Assembly (NCBI GenBank): GCA_004802705.1
Contig: SGPL01000110.1
Location: 1 to 64,000 of the forward strand
Direction of reading: 5' to 3'
DNA length: 64,000 nt
Source: Bondarzewia mesenterica
Taxonomy: Eukaryota; Basidiomycota; Agaricomycetes; Russulales; Bondarzewiaceae
Under the pieces are notes generated by a model. The model made no database searches and was not told the origin of the DNA. It saw only the letters and a program-made list of their open reading frames with translations. Below, piece after piece: positions 12,689-25,300 of this stretch (its first letter is position 1; each line of letters opens with the position of its first letter). A program made the position numbers and the translations under genes.

Positions 12689-13155
12689 CGTGATGATGCG
12701 ACGACAATTACTTACGAGTGTTTTATTTCTATAACTTTCGAGTACTTTCGCCTATTTTCTTTGAAATGTACTCACCTATGGGCCACGGGGAATCCATTTA
12801 CTCAAATCACTGATTGTCTGAATTCGTTTGCTACCATCAACCAAGACTGGAGAGCAGCCACCCATAGGGCACGAAGGATTGTCCGAGATCTTCCCCGGTA
12901 TCATATTGCTGCATCTCATACGTCAGATCTCTGTCAGTGAACGACAGGCTTTTCATTTTCAGCAGCAAAAACGTGTTATGCATTCATGTTTACCAGACGA
13001 CGACGCTAGGGTGGAAAGAACAAGGAAAAGACAAGGCAGTTGATACAAAGGCGGACAAGAGCCAGCCCTTTTACGCACAAAGAGCTGATAGAAACGTACT
13101 GCATTAACAACAACAATAACGAAGCCCTCCACCCCCATATCATCTCATCAAACAC
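12689..13155. other. Convergent intergenic stretch
   Basis: About 0.47 kb between the 3' ends of the coiled-coil gene and SmD1. I see no gene and no repeat of note; it probably holds both 3' untranslated regions. Confidence 0.5.
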
Positions 13156-13787
13156 TCAGAATCCCCGACCGCGCCCCCGCCCACGGCCTCGCACACCGCG
13201 CCCTCTGTCTCCACCGCGTCCACCACGCCCCCGGCCGCGGGTGTCTTCCTTTTTCCTGCCCTTCGGTTTCGGCGCATCGTCGACGAGGAGGGTGTCGAGG
13301 GGGATGGCGTCGGGGAGGATGAAGTAGCGGACATTGTTCCCGCGGATCGAGAGCGAGTCAAGCGACGCAGGATCTCGGTTCCGTGCCGTGATCTTGACCG
13401 TTTTCAGATGCGTATTCATCTGCATGTCAACGCCTATTTTTCCCCAGCGAAATCCACCAAATCAAAAGTGTATTAAAAATGATAAAAAAGAGGAGGCTGG
13501 TCAAGACGTGAAACAAAAGGGATTGCGGCGGCGCAGGCGCACCAGTAATTGTCCCGTGGACCACAGAGCCGTTTTTGAGCTCGATTGTGACCGTCTCATT
13601 GTTCAATTTCATCAAAAATCTGTGAGGGGGGAGGATGCAGCAGACTGTCAGCACTGGTTTGTGTCCACGCATACCGATACAGAAAAGAAACGCGTGCGGC
13701 GTGCTGCAGGGAAAACTGTGAAAGATTTCCGGTCCGATTTTTCGGGCACGAATGAGAGAAGGAGAGTATTCACCTCACGAGCTTCAT
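13156..13787 (-). CDS. SMD1: Small nuclear ribonucleoprotein Sm D1
   Basis: A core subunit of the heptameric Sm ring on U1, U2, U4 and U5 snRNAs in the nucleus. The first exon encodes MKLVR only; the second gives [14 protein letters not shown] and the Sm1 motif up to HGTITG. The third carries [13 protein letters not shown] and the Sm2 motif with [15 protein letters not shown]. The C-terminus is an RG-rich tail typical of SmD1 ([20 protein letters not shown]), the substrate for arginine dimethylation and SMN-type assembly. The introns are GT..AG and the frame is kept. The length of about 120 residues fits the family. The gene lies head to tail with GPI8, which ends about 240 bases upstream. 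Confidence 0.95.
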
Positions 13788-14027
13788 GGTGGCAGAGTTG
13801 TGCCTGTGTCGGCGACGATATCAGTAATGAAGGGTAGTGTGGGCGTCGTAGAGAACGATGTTGACGCGTGTGTGAGCGGACTTTAAAACTGCTTGTAATC
13901 ACACCGATTGCCATATCCGGAGTAAAATCCGACATTGGTGGCGGACATACACAGAGAAAATGCAGTATATTGTTGGAATAAATTACTCTGTCCGAGACGC
14001 TGAACTGAGAGCAAAACGCAGGTACCG

Positions 14028-15569
14028 TCACTGGCCGCCCTTAAATCCAACCCATCCTACAAGCAAACCCAAAATCCCAAGCGACGCCCACGCTCTTAGC
14101 GTTCTCAACATCGCGTCCTCCATTGCAACAGCTGGATTAACCAGGTGCTCCAATTCCACCAATGATACGCGCGATGATGCCTGCGCAGACGAAGGCTCAG
14201 AAGAGATGTTGTGACCTGTGATCGGCAGAATTAGATCTACGGCAGAGGAATCGACAACCTCCGCATGTGCAACACCACCGAAAAAGTCAGTGATGAGCGT
14301 GCGTTCTAATGGCCGATGGAAGAGGTCTGAACGGACGCCAGCATGCGAACGGATCGTTCCTGGGTCATATTTATCGAACTGGATCACGACATATGGATAC
14401 TTCAGTAAGGTATGACGTGTGAGAAAAGATGCGAACTCACAAGATCCTTCATGCTCGCGGAGCTCGTCTTATTAATCCCTTCCATGTATTCAAGGACAAA
14501 GTGGGTATAACTGTCAATCACAGCGACGCCGATGTCATTGTCGTTCTCGTACTGCAGGTGCAAGGTGAATGCGTGCGACGCCAAGAAAGAACAAGCTGCT
14601 TACCGAGTAAGAACTCTCATGGATCTCGGACGATCCGGTCGCAAGTATGTTGGGAGAGTAGAACTTGGAGTACATAGTATTTGCCTGGCAGGTGTCGATC
14701 ATGAAGAAAATTTCGTTGTATCTGCCAGTCCAAAAATTCGAAGGTCAGTCAATGCCGAGCGCACGCGACGGACGATACGCACCGCTTCTTCTGCCACATC
14801 TGCTCAAAAGCGTCTGCTATGTCAAATGCACTGATCTCCTCGTTGTCTTGAAATTTCAGGAACTCGTTTCCGCCATGTCCAGTCATGTAAACGAAGATGT
14901 TGGAGCGGTCGTCCGTCAGAAGTCGCTTGGATCTCGGAACGGAAGCTTCGACGCGCCCTGCCATCACTAGATGAGCCTGCATATTGATATTTTATTTGAA
15001 AGGACCAAATACCAGTTAGCACGCGCAGGAAGTTCTCTACAGTGACCTCGTAACCACGATAATCCACCTCGATGTTCTCACCGTAAAGGTCGAGCTGCCG
15101 ACCCTTGTTCGCGAAAACGCATCCGGGGTAGCGGTTGCGCGGGTTACACGCGGCGTCATCAGCCAGCATGAGGATGATGTTAGAATCGGGTATGCCGAGA
15201 CGTTTAACGGTGCGATACCTGCCCATGCACAATGTATCACTCCATGTGCGGTCAAACATCAATAAATACATGCGTACATCCCCAGCGCATTTGCCATGTG
15301 CTGAATGAGTAGAGTTAGTTCTTTCTCAAGTTCTATTGCAGTCCATGGAGGAAGCACGTACGCGGTAGTTGAACCAATAACGCGAGGAGCATACCAGCAC
15401 TGCCCAATTATTTGTGTGCACAGACTCTGACGCGGCACCTACAGTATTCCGATCAAAGAAATTACGAACAGAGGAGTCTTTTTCCTTCTGTCGGCCAAGC
15501 AGAAATGACAAAATGGACATGGTAGAGCAAACAGAGGAAAATGGCAGAGGGGAGGAAGCAAAGGCGCAT
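14028..15569 (-). CDS. GPI8: GPI transamidase catalytic subunit (GPI8/PIG-K, peptidase C13)
   Basis: The ER-membrane cysteine protease that cleaves the C-terminal signal of precursor proteins and attaches the GPI anchor. The legumain-like C13 domain begins with [18 protein letters not shown]. It holds the catalytic His in [11 protein letters not shown] and the Cys in [12 protein letters not shown], followed by the [13 protein letters not shown] region and one C-terminal membrane segment ([13 protein letters not shown]). I place the start at 15569: [12 protein letters not shown] is spliced by an intron of about 95 nt (GTTTGC..TAG) to [12 protein letters not shown], giving the expected ER signal peptide. 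The unspliced ATG at 15520 reads into the same downstream frame but gives no signal peptide. The gene is divergent with the SAP30BP-like gene. Confidence 0.92.
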
Positions 15570-15709
15570 TGGACGTTATGAGAGCATCTAAGTGAGAGCC
15601 GTGGGAAACTACTAGCGTAAGAGCCGACTTGCGTCCTCTTGCGTCTCGTTTGAATTCAAACTTATCCTTCTCCTCTTACGGTCTGCATCACGAGAACTTT
15701 GCTAACACC
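15570..15709. promoter_or_regulatory. Shared bidirectional promoter of GPI8 and the SAP30BP-like gene
   Basis: Only about 140 nt separate the two divergent start codons, so both promoters must lie here. I see no clear TATA element. The compact layout is common for housekeeping pairs. Confidence 0.5.
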
Positions 15710-17303
15710 ATGCATGGTCAGTTGGTTTTACCATTGGCTCTTCTGATGATGTATAACCTAAATATTTGCTGTCTACAAATATCATCCTCCACATGAAATC
15801 ATCGGACACGATGCAGGACTGGTATCCTACGACGAAGACTCGCAGAGCGACTCCGAGCAGTCATCCGCGCTCCAAGCTTCCCAGATTGCTACTACTTCCA
15901 AGGCTAATCTACTCCCGAGGAGAACTGAAGATAGACAGAACGATGTAAGAGTCTTCATTGCTCGGCACCCCGCGCGCCGTTTCCCTCTTCTTCTGGCTGT
16001 TGTTTTCCGCATCTGCGTCAGGACACGGTGTCAATGAGGCCGCGCAATGGATATAATGACGATGATATCAACAATCATACCAGTGCAAACACAGAGCGTG
16101 AGTCGGCAACTCTTGTTCTGTCGTCTCAACTCGTTCTGACATTCTCGATTATGGGTCCTATGTTTGGGTGTGGACAAAAAGCTCGACGGCAGCCGACACA
16201 AAAACCACAGATTATCATACGTCGCCCAGCACACCCTAAGCCGCACACGCGCACGCACATTTCAGACGATATCCACTCAACCCCAGTCCCAGCCCCCTCC
16301 GCCTCTGATCATTCCGAAGCGTTCAACTCCAACTCGGCCTCCACGTCCATCACAGCGCAGGAGAACTTGCCTGATCAGAGCCACCCACTCGATGAACTCG
16401 TGCAAATTCGCAGGCTCCTGAGGCCGCCCGAGATTCCGGGTGTCGCAGACTGGGGCATCCCACCTCCGTCGACGGAACCATACGATCCTGCCATCGAGGT
16501 ACGCATCCTCCCACCCCATCTCTTCTCAACCCAGCTCAACGTCTCCCTTCCCTTTGCCCATCATAGACGAAGCTCGCACAGTTCCACGCGCTCAAGCGTG
16601 ACCCCGCGCAACGCCGGCATTTCAACGACTCGCTCATGTCCAACCGCGCATTCCGCAACCCACACTTATACGCGAAGCTCGTCGAGTTCGTAGACGTCGA
16701 CGAGCGCACGACGAACTTTCCCAAAGACGTGTGGGATCCCGACGATGTCCATGAGAGCTGGTTTGCCGATAAAATCGGTACGTCTCCATCCCCCCTTCTC
16801 CGCTCACGACGTCTGCATCGCGGAATTAACGCCGGCATTGCCCCTTCATTTCGTTTTCTCCATCAACCTACGTTGTTTATTCTTGCTGTGCTCAACTCGG
16901 GACCCGTTCAATCTCCTGTCTTTCGATGCACCTCACATTCCACGGGCACCGCACCCTCACTTCGTGGCGCGGAACCCCCATTATCGTCATACAATTCCGA
17001 CACGTCGCCGCAATCTTCAAAGCCGAAATCCAAAAGAAGCGCTCTGAACAACAAGATGTCGCCGCTGCCCCAAAACGCTCCAAAATCGACTTCACGTCCG
17101 CCTCGTCCTCCGCCAACGTCCCCGCGCCGCCGGCCCCTCGCAACCCGTACACCCACCCCCAACAGCACCGAGATACCGCGGCGCGCAAGAGCCGGTTCCC
17201 CCTACCCACTGGCACTGGTGGGGGCGCGATGGGGTGGGCAGGTCCGAGCCAGGCGCACACGCAGGGAGACGGGCGGCCATTCAAGAAGAGTCGGTGGGGT
17301 TAA
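15710..17303 (+). CDS. HCNGP/SAP30BP-like nuclear protein
   Basis: Homologues are nuclear proteins of the HCNGP family, linked to transcription repression and pre-mRNA splicing. A tiny first exon (ATG CAT G, 15710-15716) joins 15817 onwards to give [16 protein letters not shown], the conserved acidic N-terminus. After a low-complexity Ser/Pro region comes a basic-aromatic core: [50 protein letters not shown]. This matches the HCNGP domain, in which a run of residues reads RNP.IY.KL..F..ID..GTNYPKD.(F/W)DP. A helix ([13 protein letters not shown]) and a short basic, NLS-like end ([15 protein letters not shown]) follow. All introns are short GT..AG. The assignment is good although the overall sequence is divergent. 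Confidence 0.82.
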
Positions 17304-18238
17304 GCAAGCACGATGGTGGCATCGTTGTTGCGATGCCATAACTTCCGTTCGTGTGTTCATACATACATACTCACCGTCCTTGCTTGCTCGTCTTTTCTGT
17401 CCGTAGTCCTTTTTATCTTGGCGCCCATATAAATAGTCTGTTATTCCTCGCTCAACTTGTCTTGATGGAGGTGGTCCTGAATGCGCAGAATTCAATGATT
17501 CTCATCAACTCATCCAGCTCGCAGATCTTCGTGTGGACTTACAACACCTTGATGCCCGAACAAATACGAGCTCACTTATCGAAGGTCGCAACGGAGTGCG
17601 CGAAGTTTTCAGTGAGGCGCGCGGGTGGATGCTGTAAGTAGGATGCAGTCGAACAGTCTATCATATGGTAATACATCTCCGGCCGGTGTCAGTAACTAAA
17701 ATTCTTTTCGAAAGAGTCCTGGCTTGTGCATGTGATTGGTCAACTCTTTTCGAAAGAGTCCTGAGTTGTGATTGGCTGTATCTCTTTTCGGTAAATGTTT
17801 TTCAAATGATTACTTTGTCACAAGGTGACTCTCAGCAACAGTGCTCTTCATCATGTAGGCTACTCGTACACAGTGTAAGCATGGCATTTCTAGATTATGT
17901 GATGGGCAAGAGATGGCAGCAGCTGGGGCCTATTTTATCAGGCATCTTTACTTCTGCCTTTCTCATCCATTCTTAAGGCTCCCATCGCTCGCTAGCTTGT
18001 GGAACAGCTTTTCTCTGCCAAATGACAATGAATGGAATAGACGAATGAGACTTCATATCAATAGTACATGGTGCAGATGCCAATGCAATCAAGTTTCTCG
18101 GACAGTGAATAATGGCAACCTAGTCGTTGAGATAAGGTTGAGATAGCAAAAGAATAGCAATGAGCAGAGCAGAAGAACAGTGCGTAACAGGGAATTGTGA
18201 CCCTGCAGGTAGGATCCGCGGTAAAAAGTGAATTTGGT
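17304..18238. other. Convergent intergenic stretch with short direct repeats
   Basis: About 0.93 kb between the 3' ends of the SAP30BP-like gene and PRP6. The only structure is the repeat at 17703-17790. Small open frames look like chance. Confidence 0.5.
17703..17790. repeat. Tandem direct repeat containing a TTTTCGAAAG palindrome
   Basis: Two copies (17703-17741 and 17744-17779) share CTTTTCGAAAGAGTCCTG, then a TTGTG element and TGATTGG (an inverted CCAAT core). A third partial copy, TCTCTTTTCGG, begins at 17780. The core CTCTTTTCGAAAGAG is almost self-complementary. Confidence 0.7.
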
Positions 18239-21200
18239 CTAATGGAAATCACCATCCAAAGCATCGGCGACAAGCTCAAGTATTTCCTTTATACCTTTAC
18301 CTGCGTTCTTTGGATCCTTTGCTACAACTTGCCAACAAGGCGAGTGGCGCGGCTCTGCTCTAACGCATCTTCTGATGATATCTTCTTTCTGTTCCTGTAG
18401 ATGGCTTGAGACATTGACAGCTGCATAAACAAGAAAGAATGCGTGCCTGTGTACCGTATTCGCGTTCAAACTTCAGCCACCACCCCCAAATGTCTCCAAG
18501 ATCCAACCGATTTTGCTCCGCGACATCGACGGCACGTGCGAACCACGTCCGCGCCTTCTCAATTTTTCGTTCCGCCCACAACAGTCTAGCGGCCGTGCAG
18601 ATAACCAAAGGATGGTTATCTGTAGCTTTGAGGGCGTCGACAGAACGTCTTTTGCGGGCATGCCGAGGCTCCGCCCAAACAGACATGGACCAGAGAATGC
18701 CGGACTCTTTACATTCTTGGAGTCCTAGAGAAAAATCAGACGCAGGAAATACGTAGCAAAGAAATCCTTACCTCGCGCCAGAACAGCCTTCGCTTGACTT
18801 GTGTCACCCACCCTCTGCTCTAGACTGACTGCTTCTGCCCAGAGTACGTCACTTTTCGGATTGACTAAACGAGCTCTATCCAAGAGTCCTCGAGCCTTAG
18901 TGCTCTTACCATCGGCCTCTTCGAGACGGCTGGCAAGTACCCATAAAACGACGCTTTTGGGAACAGCTTTAAGTCCGGCAGCGAAAGAAGACCGGGCGGA
19001 CGAGAAATTTCGCTTCTCTTGATACATCTGTCCTTGGATCATGTACAGTTTGTCGAACCTCGGGAACTTCCTCAACGCGGTCGATAGAATTGACAGAGCG
19101 CTATCGTATTCACCGAGTTGTCTTTCGAAAACGATCGACTTCATCCATACCTACGGAGATTCTTCAGTCGACCTGAAGGTGATCCTTTCTCGGTGAGAGT
19201 ACTCACCCGCGCTGTATCGGCAACAGTCCGCGCACGCGTCAGTAAATCTCGCGCCACCCCAGGCTCTCCGTTTTCAGTTTCCAACTTAACGGCAGCCAGC
19301 CATACAACCTCGCTCTCCGGATTCGCGACAAATGCGTTCTCCAAAACTTCGCGCGCTCCGGGTACATTACCAATCAACCAACGCTCTTTAGCCAAACGCA
19401 GCCATAGTTCCTCTTCATGCGGGCACTGTCCAACCGCCCGTTCTAGGACGGCGGTGACGGATGCACTGCAAAATGACACGTAAGCTTCATTGCGAACACT
19501 CGCTCTCACAAGTCGCTTACCCGGTACCATGGGTCTGCTCGAGCTTGACGGCTCGAAGCCACAGATCCGCTTTATGAGGCAGGACCCGGATCGCGCACGC
19601 AATGATGGCCCTCGCGGTACCGATCTTGCCTCGAGATACGGCAGCCTCGGCATCCGATGCCCAGAGATCATATTGTTCGGTCTCATCGAGACCAATCGCT
19701 ATCGTCGCTTTGATTATGGCTTCACAAGTCATGGGACGAGCATTTGCTTCGCACTTTTCCGCCTCATCGATCCACTGCTCCCTAGTCAAAAGCACTTGAT
19801 GCTTTCGGAGCTCCCGCACGCCCGCGGCAAGTGTCTGATCAATAGCTTCTACCTGTTGAGATGATGCACCTCCTGTTCCGTCCAGATCTCGATATTCCTG
19901 CTCTAGTAAACATCCAGCCGCTATCCAAATCTCGTGGCTGGTTGGAATGGTCTTGCGAGCTTTGTTAAGCACCGCCTTGGCCTTCTGCCGCGTTTCCAGA
20001 CCAGCCAAAGCAAGCCAAAGATCCACCGAGTGCGGAATGACCTCAACGGCGCGTCTTAAAAGGATTCGAGCGTCTTCTGGGGAATTTTCAAGACTGACAG
20101 TTGCCTTCCACAATTTCACCGAGTTGGGTATGGCCTCGAGAGCTATGACCGTCAGTTGCCACTTTATAGTGCCACAGAGCAGACTGCAAACCTTTACGAA
20201 GAACCCTTCTCTTGAACTGGATGTCTGACTCCAATTCGCTCGCCTTCAACCAAACACGAATGCTCCGTGGAACATGTTGAACGGCATTCGCGAGGATGAC
20301 TTTGGCATCGTGGTTGCTCTGAAAAACCTGGTCATATAACGCGGCATAATAGATGAGATAAAAGAGGCTGACGTTCAACCGGCAAGCCTCTAACCACGCG
20401 TCTTCGCTTGTTGGACACTGTTCACAACCGGCCTTTATCAAATTTCTCGCTGAAACGAGACGACCAGCATGCTCTTCGACGCGGGCGGCCGCAATCCAAC
20501 CCGGAGCATGTTTCGGATTTGACTTGATCAAGGACTCGAATAACACCCGTGCTTTCTTTATGTCTCCGATCTCTGCATCAGTCTTTTGAATGACCGTGTC
20601 AAGACCAGTAAGATAGCCTTTGGGGTCCACAGAAGTTGCCAACCCCAAATATTGGCCGGACAGCTGAAATAGTAAGAGTGGATGCACAGTCAACTTGGCT
20701 GAGCGTCGTTAAAAGGTAGATTCTTTACCTGATCGAGTTTCAAGCCCAACACTTTGTCGCGAGCCTGTCCGAACTCCACAAAATTTGTCAACGCACCAGA
20801 CTCAGCTGGAGTGAGGAAGCCGCCGAACTGAACGAAATAGTATCAGTCGCAGAGAGGGAGCTGAGGACGGCTTGTCCCGCACCTCTTGTTGTTGAAAATC
20901 GAGAGCATCCTCGCGTGAAACACTGTCACGATTGCCAATAAGAATGCTGTCAGGGACGGCAAAAGTCGGCATCTCTCTGGCTTTCCGCTTCCTGGTCAGA
21001 TTTCCGACTTCAGGGAGGTTTTCCCATTCCTCGTCCGCGATGTCCGCAAGGCCTCGCTTCAAATCCGCGAATAGGATTTGTATCTCGGGCTTCTCCGCTC
21101 GAGCCGATCTTGACTCCTCTGCTTCCCGAGCTTCCCTATAGATGAATGGATTAAAAAGTCTCAACGCCAGGATGGGTGCCACCAGACCACTACTAACCGA

Positions 21201-21629
21201 CGAGCCTTCCGACGTTTGTCCATTTCGTTTTCTACCTGTGCATAGACGTTATCCGCCTCCTCGTCATCTGCTTCATAAACAGTGCCATCAAATAGGCCAA
21301 TCTCGTTATCCGGATCTTGAAAGGCTTCAAGGTCACGATCAGGTTCTTCGCCTCGTCGAGCTTGTGCTTCACTTCAGTCCTAAAGTTAAGCATTGCCCAT
21401 GCAAGGTTATTTTATAAGTAAATGCTCACGCAATTACTTCTGCAGATGGTCCTTCCCGGGCTGGCCCGATATCTGAACGAGTGGTGAAACCGGATGCGCT
21501 TCGCTGCGTGTTGGTGAACGTAGTAACGATATGAAGATGAAGAACTCACCCTCTCCCCAGGCCTGCAACATAAGAAGCGGGTGCAGGCATCGACAAAAAC
21601 GCCAGCTTTTTTGGCATGGAAAATACCAT
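18239..21629 (-). CDS. PRP6: Pre-mRNA splicing factor PRP6 (U4/U6.U5 tri-snRNP)
   Basis: A nuclear scaffold protein that bridges U5 and U4/U6 snRNPs. The N-terminal PRP1 domain is clear: KKLAFLSMPAPASYVAGLGRG, then GFTTRSDIGPAREGPSAEVI after an intron, then basic/acidic helices with KPEIQILFADLKRGL and DEEWENLPEVGN. The rest is a long array of HAT/TPR helical repeats, for example LWLALAGLETRQKAKAVLNK, WLIGNVPGAREVLENAF and SVVLWVLASRLEEADGKSTKA. It ends in WQVVAKDPKNAGKGIKEILE, a typical PRP6 C-terminus. Eight or more short introns separate the exons. The start at 21629 (MVFSMPKKLAFL) could also be the inner Met at 21617. Length is about 910 residues, as expected. Its 5' end has a decayed copy at 44776-45062. 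Confidence 0.95.
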
Positions 21630-22293
21630 TATGTGCGAATATGTTTCTCAGCCCGAAAGACGAAGACGATTGCAAGTCGATGTGAGAGAAACGCGTGCAG
21701 ACGATACCCAAGTACAGGGGCAGAATCACTGGCGTTAATCTGAGATCTGATGGTTTAAATCCTTTTTCCCGGATTTTACTTGGCCCGCTGTATGTACGAA
21801 TGACAGTCAGAAATGATAGCAAACGAAGTGAATCATCTTAATGAGAATGAGTCCATGGCAGCTGATCAAAAGTCGGCCTACATAGCTGACTAGCTCGCTA
21901 CTGCACGCATATAAACAAACGTACCCACTTTCATCAATATCTCGCATCATACCAACATCATGCATACCTATACTGGTCAGTCCAACTCATGGAGGCTCTG
22001 CCGCACATATCGCACCCGCTCCTTGACCCTCCTCGACCGCATCGAGCATCCGATTGAGGTCCGAGATCTCCTCCTTCACATCACCCTTTCACTCCAACAC
22101 CGGTGGCAGGTGCGCAATGTCAGTACAGAAACAATGGTAGCTGCAGCGTTCGCGCATCGTTAGGAAACAACTATTTTGGAAGCCTGATATGTAGGCGTGA
22201 TATCTGAAAATGATCCCACTACAACTTCAAGCAAGCTTGAACTCGGTCACACCCTACCACACGTGATTCCACCTGCAGGTTCCATATCTCATC
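21630..22293. other. PRP6 upstream region, with a possible divergent small frame
   Basis: About 0.66 kb. A CATATAAAC element near 21910 lies about 50 nt before an ATG at 21961 on the plus strand that opens a 67-codon frame (MHTYTGQSNSW...). The spacing looks like a promoter, but the peptide matches nothing I know. The left half (to about 21932) is the sequence duplicated at 44776-45062. The right half is the 3' region of the glutamyl-tRNA synthetase gene. Confidence 0.4.
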
Positions 22294-24907
22294 TCAAACA
22301 CCACTTCCGAGAGACTCCAATTCAATCAAGTTCCCTCCGAGTCCTGCCTTGCTCGCCAAGCTGGAGGCCTTTCCATCAGGAATGCGAATAAACTCGAGTT
22401 TCCCGTCCGTGTCTCCGTCAAGGATATAATACCCCTTACGTTCGAACTGTATGATGTCCCCCTTCACCAGGTCGAGCACATTCGCATCTGCATACGCATC
22501 GTCACGAAACTCTGTTACGGGCGTGATGAAGTCGTCGAGTCTGTCGCCCTCATCGAGTTTCTTCTTCGTGATCAGGTAATCGTAGTCCAGCAGCGTGACG
22601 TCGACGAGGGGATGCGCTACAGTGGGAACCGCCAGCCAGGTGATCTTCTTGCTAGTCTTCCTGAAGTCACCATCAGGAATGAGGTCCATCTCGATGGTGG
22701 TGATCTTGCCAGTCGGTGAGACTGATTTGCGGCGAACGATAGCATTACCCCAATTCATAAGAGTGAGCTGACCAGATTATCAGTAGATGTAGGATCTACT
22801 AAATCGTAGAATTCTGACCTCCTCCTGATCATCAAACGAAGCGGCGTCTGCCTGTTCGATGAAGACTGACGAAGCATAGACTACGTTTTTCTGTCCAGCA
22901 TCAGGGTTCTTCTTATGCTTGGGCTGAACTTTGACGGTGTAATCGGCAGGTCCACCCTTGATGATCACCGGCACCCTGTTCGACTTGTAAGTATCCGAAC
23001 TACCAAACATTCGAACAATACTTACATGTTCTCTTTCAACAGCGCCCAAAAACGGGGTGCAATGGGATCGATGACCTTCTTGTTAAGTGACCAAATGGAG
23101 TCCCACTCGAGAGATACGACCGCCTGCGAAGGCCCTTGAGATAACATGAATTGGCAAATAGCTTCCACGGTCATGCCACGGCGGCGGATACCTGAGAAAA
23201 AGATGAATAACAAGACCAGGCCATGATATGATAGATTGAACCTCGAACGGTGGGGAAGCGCGGATCATCCCAACCACGGACGAATCCTCGATTGACAAAC
23301 CACTGTAATTTGCGCTTAGATAGTAGGGTGTAGATGAAATTCAAGCGGCTGGTGGAAGGCTAAGTTGTACAATGTTTGCTACAAAGATGAGAACTCGCCT
23401 GAAATCCCAGATAAAGACACGACGCAAGCCAAGTGCTTCAATCATCCAACTATACTGGGGGTTGCGATCGCGATACTCGTTCGTCCTCAGAGCGTGCGTT
23501 ACTCCTTCGAGAGAGTCGACTACTGGGCATGCGAAGTCGTAGGTCGGATACACTTTCCACTTGTCTCTATGAGATCGAGTCAGAGTGATTCAGGTCAGAC
23601 AAGGTGAGTGAAATACCCTATTCGATGATGGGGAGCAAGATTGGTCCGATATATAACGGGATCTCGAAGGGCCTTGTTGGGGTTGTCTACGCTTATCTTC
23701 GCCCGTAGGCACCAACGAAGACCCTCCTCGGAGCCAGCTGTCATTTCCGCAAACCGTCCGAGGTTATCTTGAATGGTGGCGTTTCGGCGTTTCGACGGAA
23801 TGCCATGCCATCTTTCGTGAGCCATTTGACTCAGTCTACCGTGTTGCTTCGAAGCACAGGAGCAGGGTATGTCAACTGCGGAGGAGCTGTCCGTATCATC
23901 CGCATAAGCTTTCCCCATTTCGATCATTTTCAACGCGAGCTTATAGAGCTGATCAAAGTAGTCGGACGTATGTGTGACAGTATCGCCGACAATTTCGAGA
24001 AGGCGCAGGTCCTCCAAGATGGTGTCTTCAAATTCGGTCTTAACGATACAGGTCAGAGAAAATCGGAGAGATCAGCGTGAAGCTGCTCACTCGCTCCTTG
24101 GTAGGATTGGTATCGTCAAAGCGTATGATAAGCCTGCCTTTATACATCTTGGCGAAATATTGGTTCAACATAGCCGCCTTTGCATGCCCGATGTGCAGAT
24201 AACCGCTGGGTTCAGGCGGAAATCGGGTGACCACCCGCCCCATTGTCGCATTAGGTAGACCGAGTGCGAAAGAAGACGCCGTCTTGGAGCTAGTACGTGC
24301 TTTGGCAGCCTTGGCCTCAAGGAGAGAGCCGAGAGCCAGCTGAGTCGATGGAAGACTTTCGATGTACGTGAACCAACGCTGGAGATTGAGATGTTGGTTG
24401 TTCTTAAGGACACCAACGACCTTGATGGAGCCTCTAAGGACGTAAACACCATGCACGTCGCATTCTCACAATATGTGCGAACCTTTAATGGAGCCCCATA
24501 GCATCCAGTCTGCAGCTGTGATGTCGTGGCCTATCAAGAAAGTGCGAAATGCTAGATAATCGTCCAAAGAGCGGAGCGCCGCGACTATCTTTTCAAACGA
24601 AGCGAGTACAGACAGGGAATGGGATAAACTGAAGAAGGTATCAGTCTGCAACAAAGAGTCAGAACCCTATTTGCGTAAAAAATGCAGCCAGATAAACCTT
24701 GGTGTTATCACCACATAGGCCACCCGCCCTTGCTAGAGTATAAATAATATTGTCCTCTGATTTGATTCTGGACCCGTCAAGCTCGAGGCTAGGAGAGGTT
24801 ACGGCGCTATCGTATGACAGTTCAGCTTTCCCTGTATATAGAGCAATGGCTGCCGCACCGAAAGGGAATGCAGTGGGAGAGACGGTCAAACAACCAATGC
24901 CAGACAT
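22294..24907 (-). CDS. GUS1: Cytosolic glutamyl-tRNA synthetase
   Basis: A class I aminoacyl-tRNA synthetase charging tRNA-Glu in the cytosol. The N-terminal GST-like domain ([45 protein letters not shown]) is the type that binds Arc1/multisynthetase partners. The catalytic domain has the HIGH signature in [19 protein letters not shown], then [10 protein letters not shown]. The KMSKS-type loop reads [14 protein letters not shown] near 23290, followed by [18 protein letters not shown]. The C-terminal anticodon-binding beta barrels include [22 protein letters not shown] strands and [15 protein letters not shown]. Introns are short, and I saw no frame break. The order GUS1-PRP6 on one strand suggests a conserved housekeeping block. 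Confidence 0.95.
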
Positions 24908-25249
24908 TGTGATCGTCGTTGGCAAGTGCCAATCAAGTGCCCGCATACACTGAGTCATTTACCTCACCAGATGAATACGGTGTCACTATGTCACATCTAC
25001 ATGTAGGCACCCGTCAGCCGCGTTATCAGCAGCCTCATCACCAAACCTCCGTTTTGATGCGGAGAGCGTTGTCCATACAAGCATCGGATCCTTGCTCACC
25101 CTGTTTACGATGGCCGACGCGCAAGACTCTTCCCGACGTACCCTTTTTCATGCAGTGGATCGAAGGAGATCGAAGGTCCGTTACGACGACCGGACCGTCT
25201 CACTCCTCCGACGGGTACACTCATCTGGACTCTTGCGTTATTCATGTCA

Positions 25250-25300
25250 TTTCCTGTCATTCTGCCAGAATGACAGGAAATCTGGCAGAATGACAGGAAA
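25250..25300. repeat. Perfect 15-bp inverted repeat plus a direct copy of one arm
   Basis: TTTCCTGTCATTCTG (25250-25264) is followed after one base by its exact reverse complement (25266-25280). The second arm is then repeated as a direct copy at 25286-25300 after a 5-nt spacer. The structure could form a hairpin or be a paired regulatory site. Confidence 0.9.
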
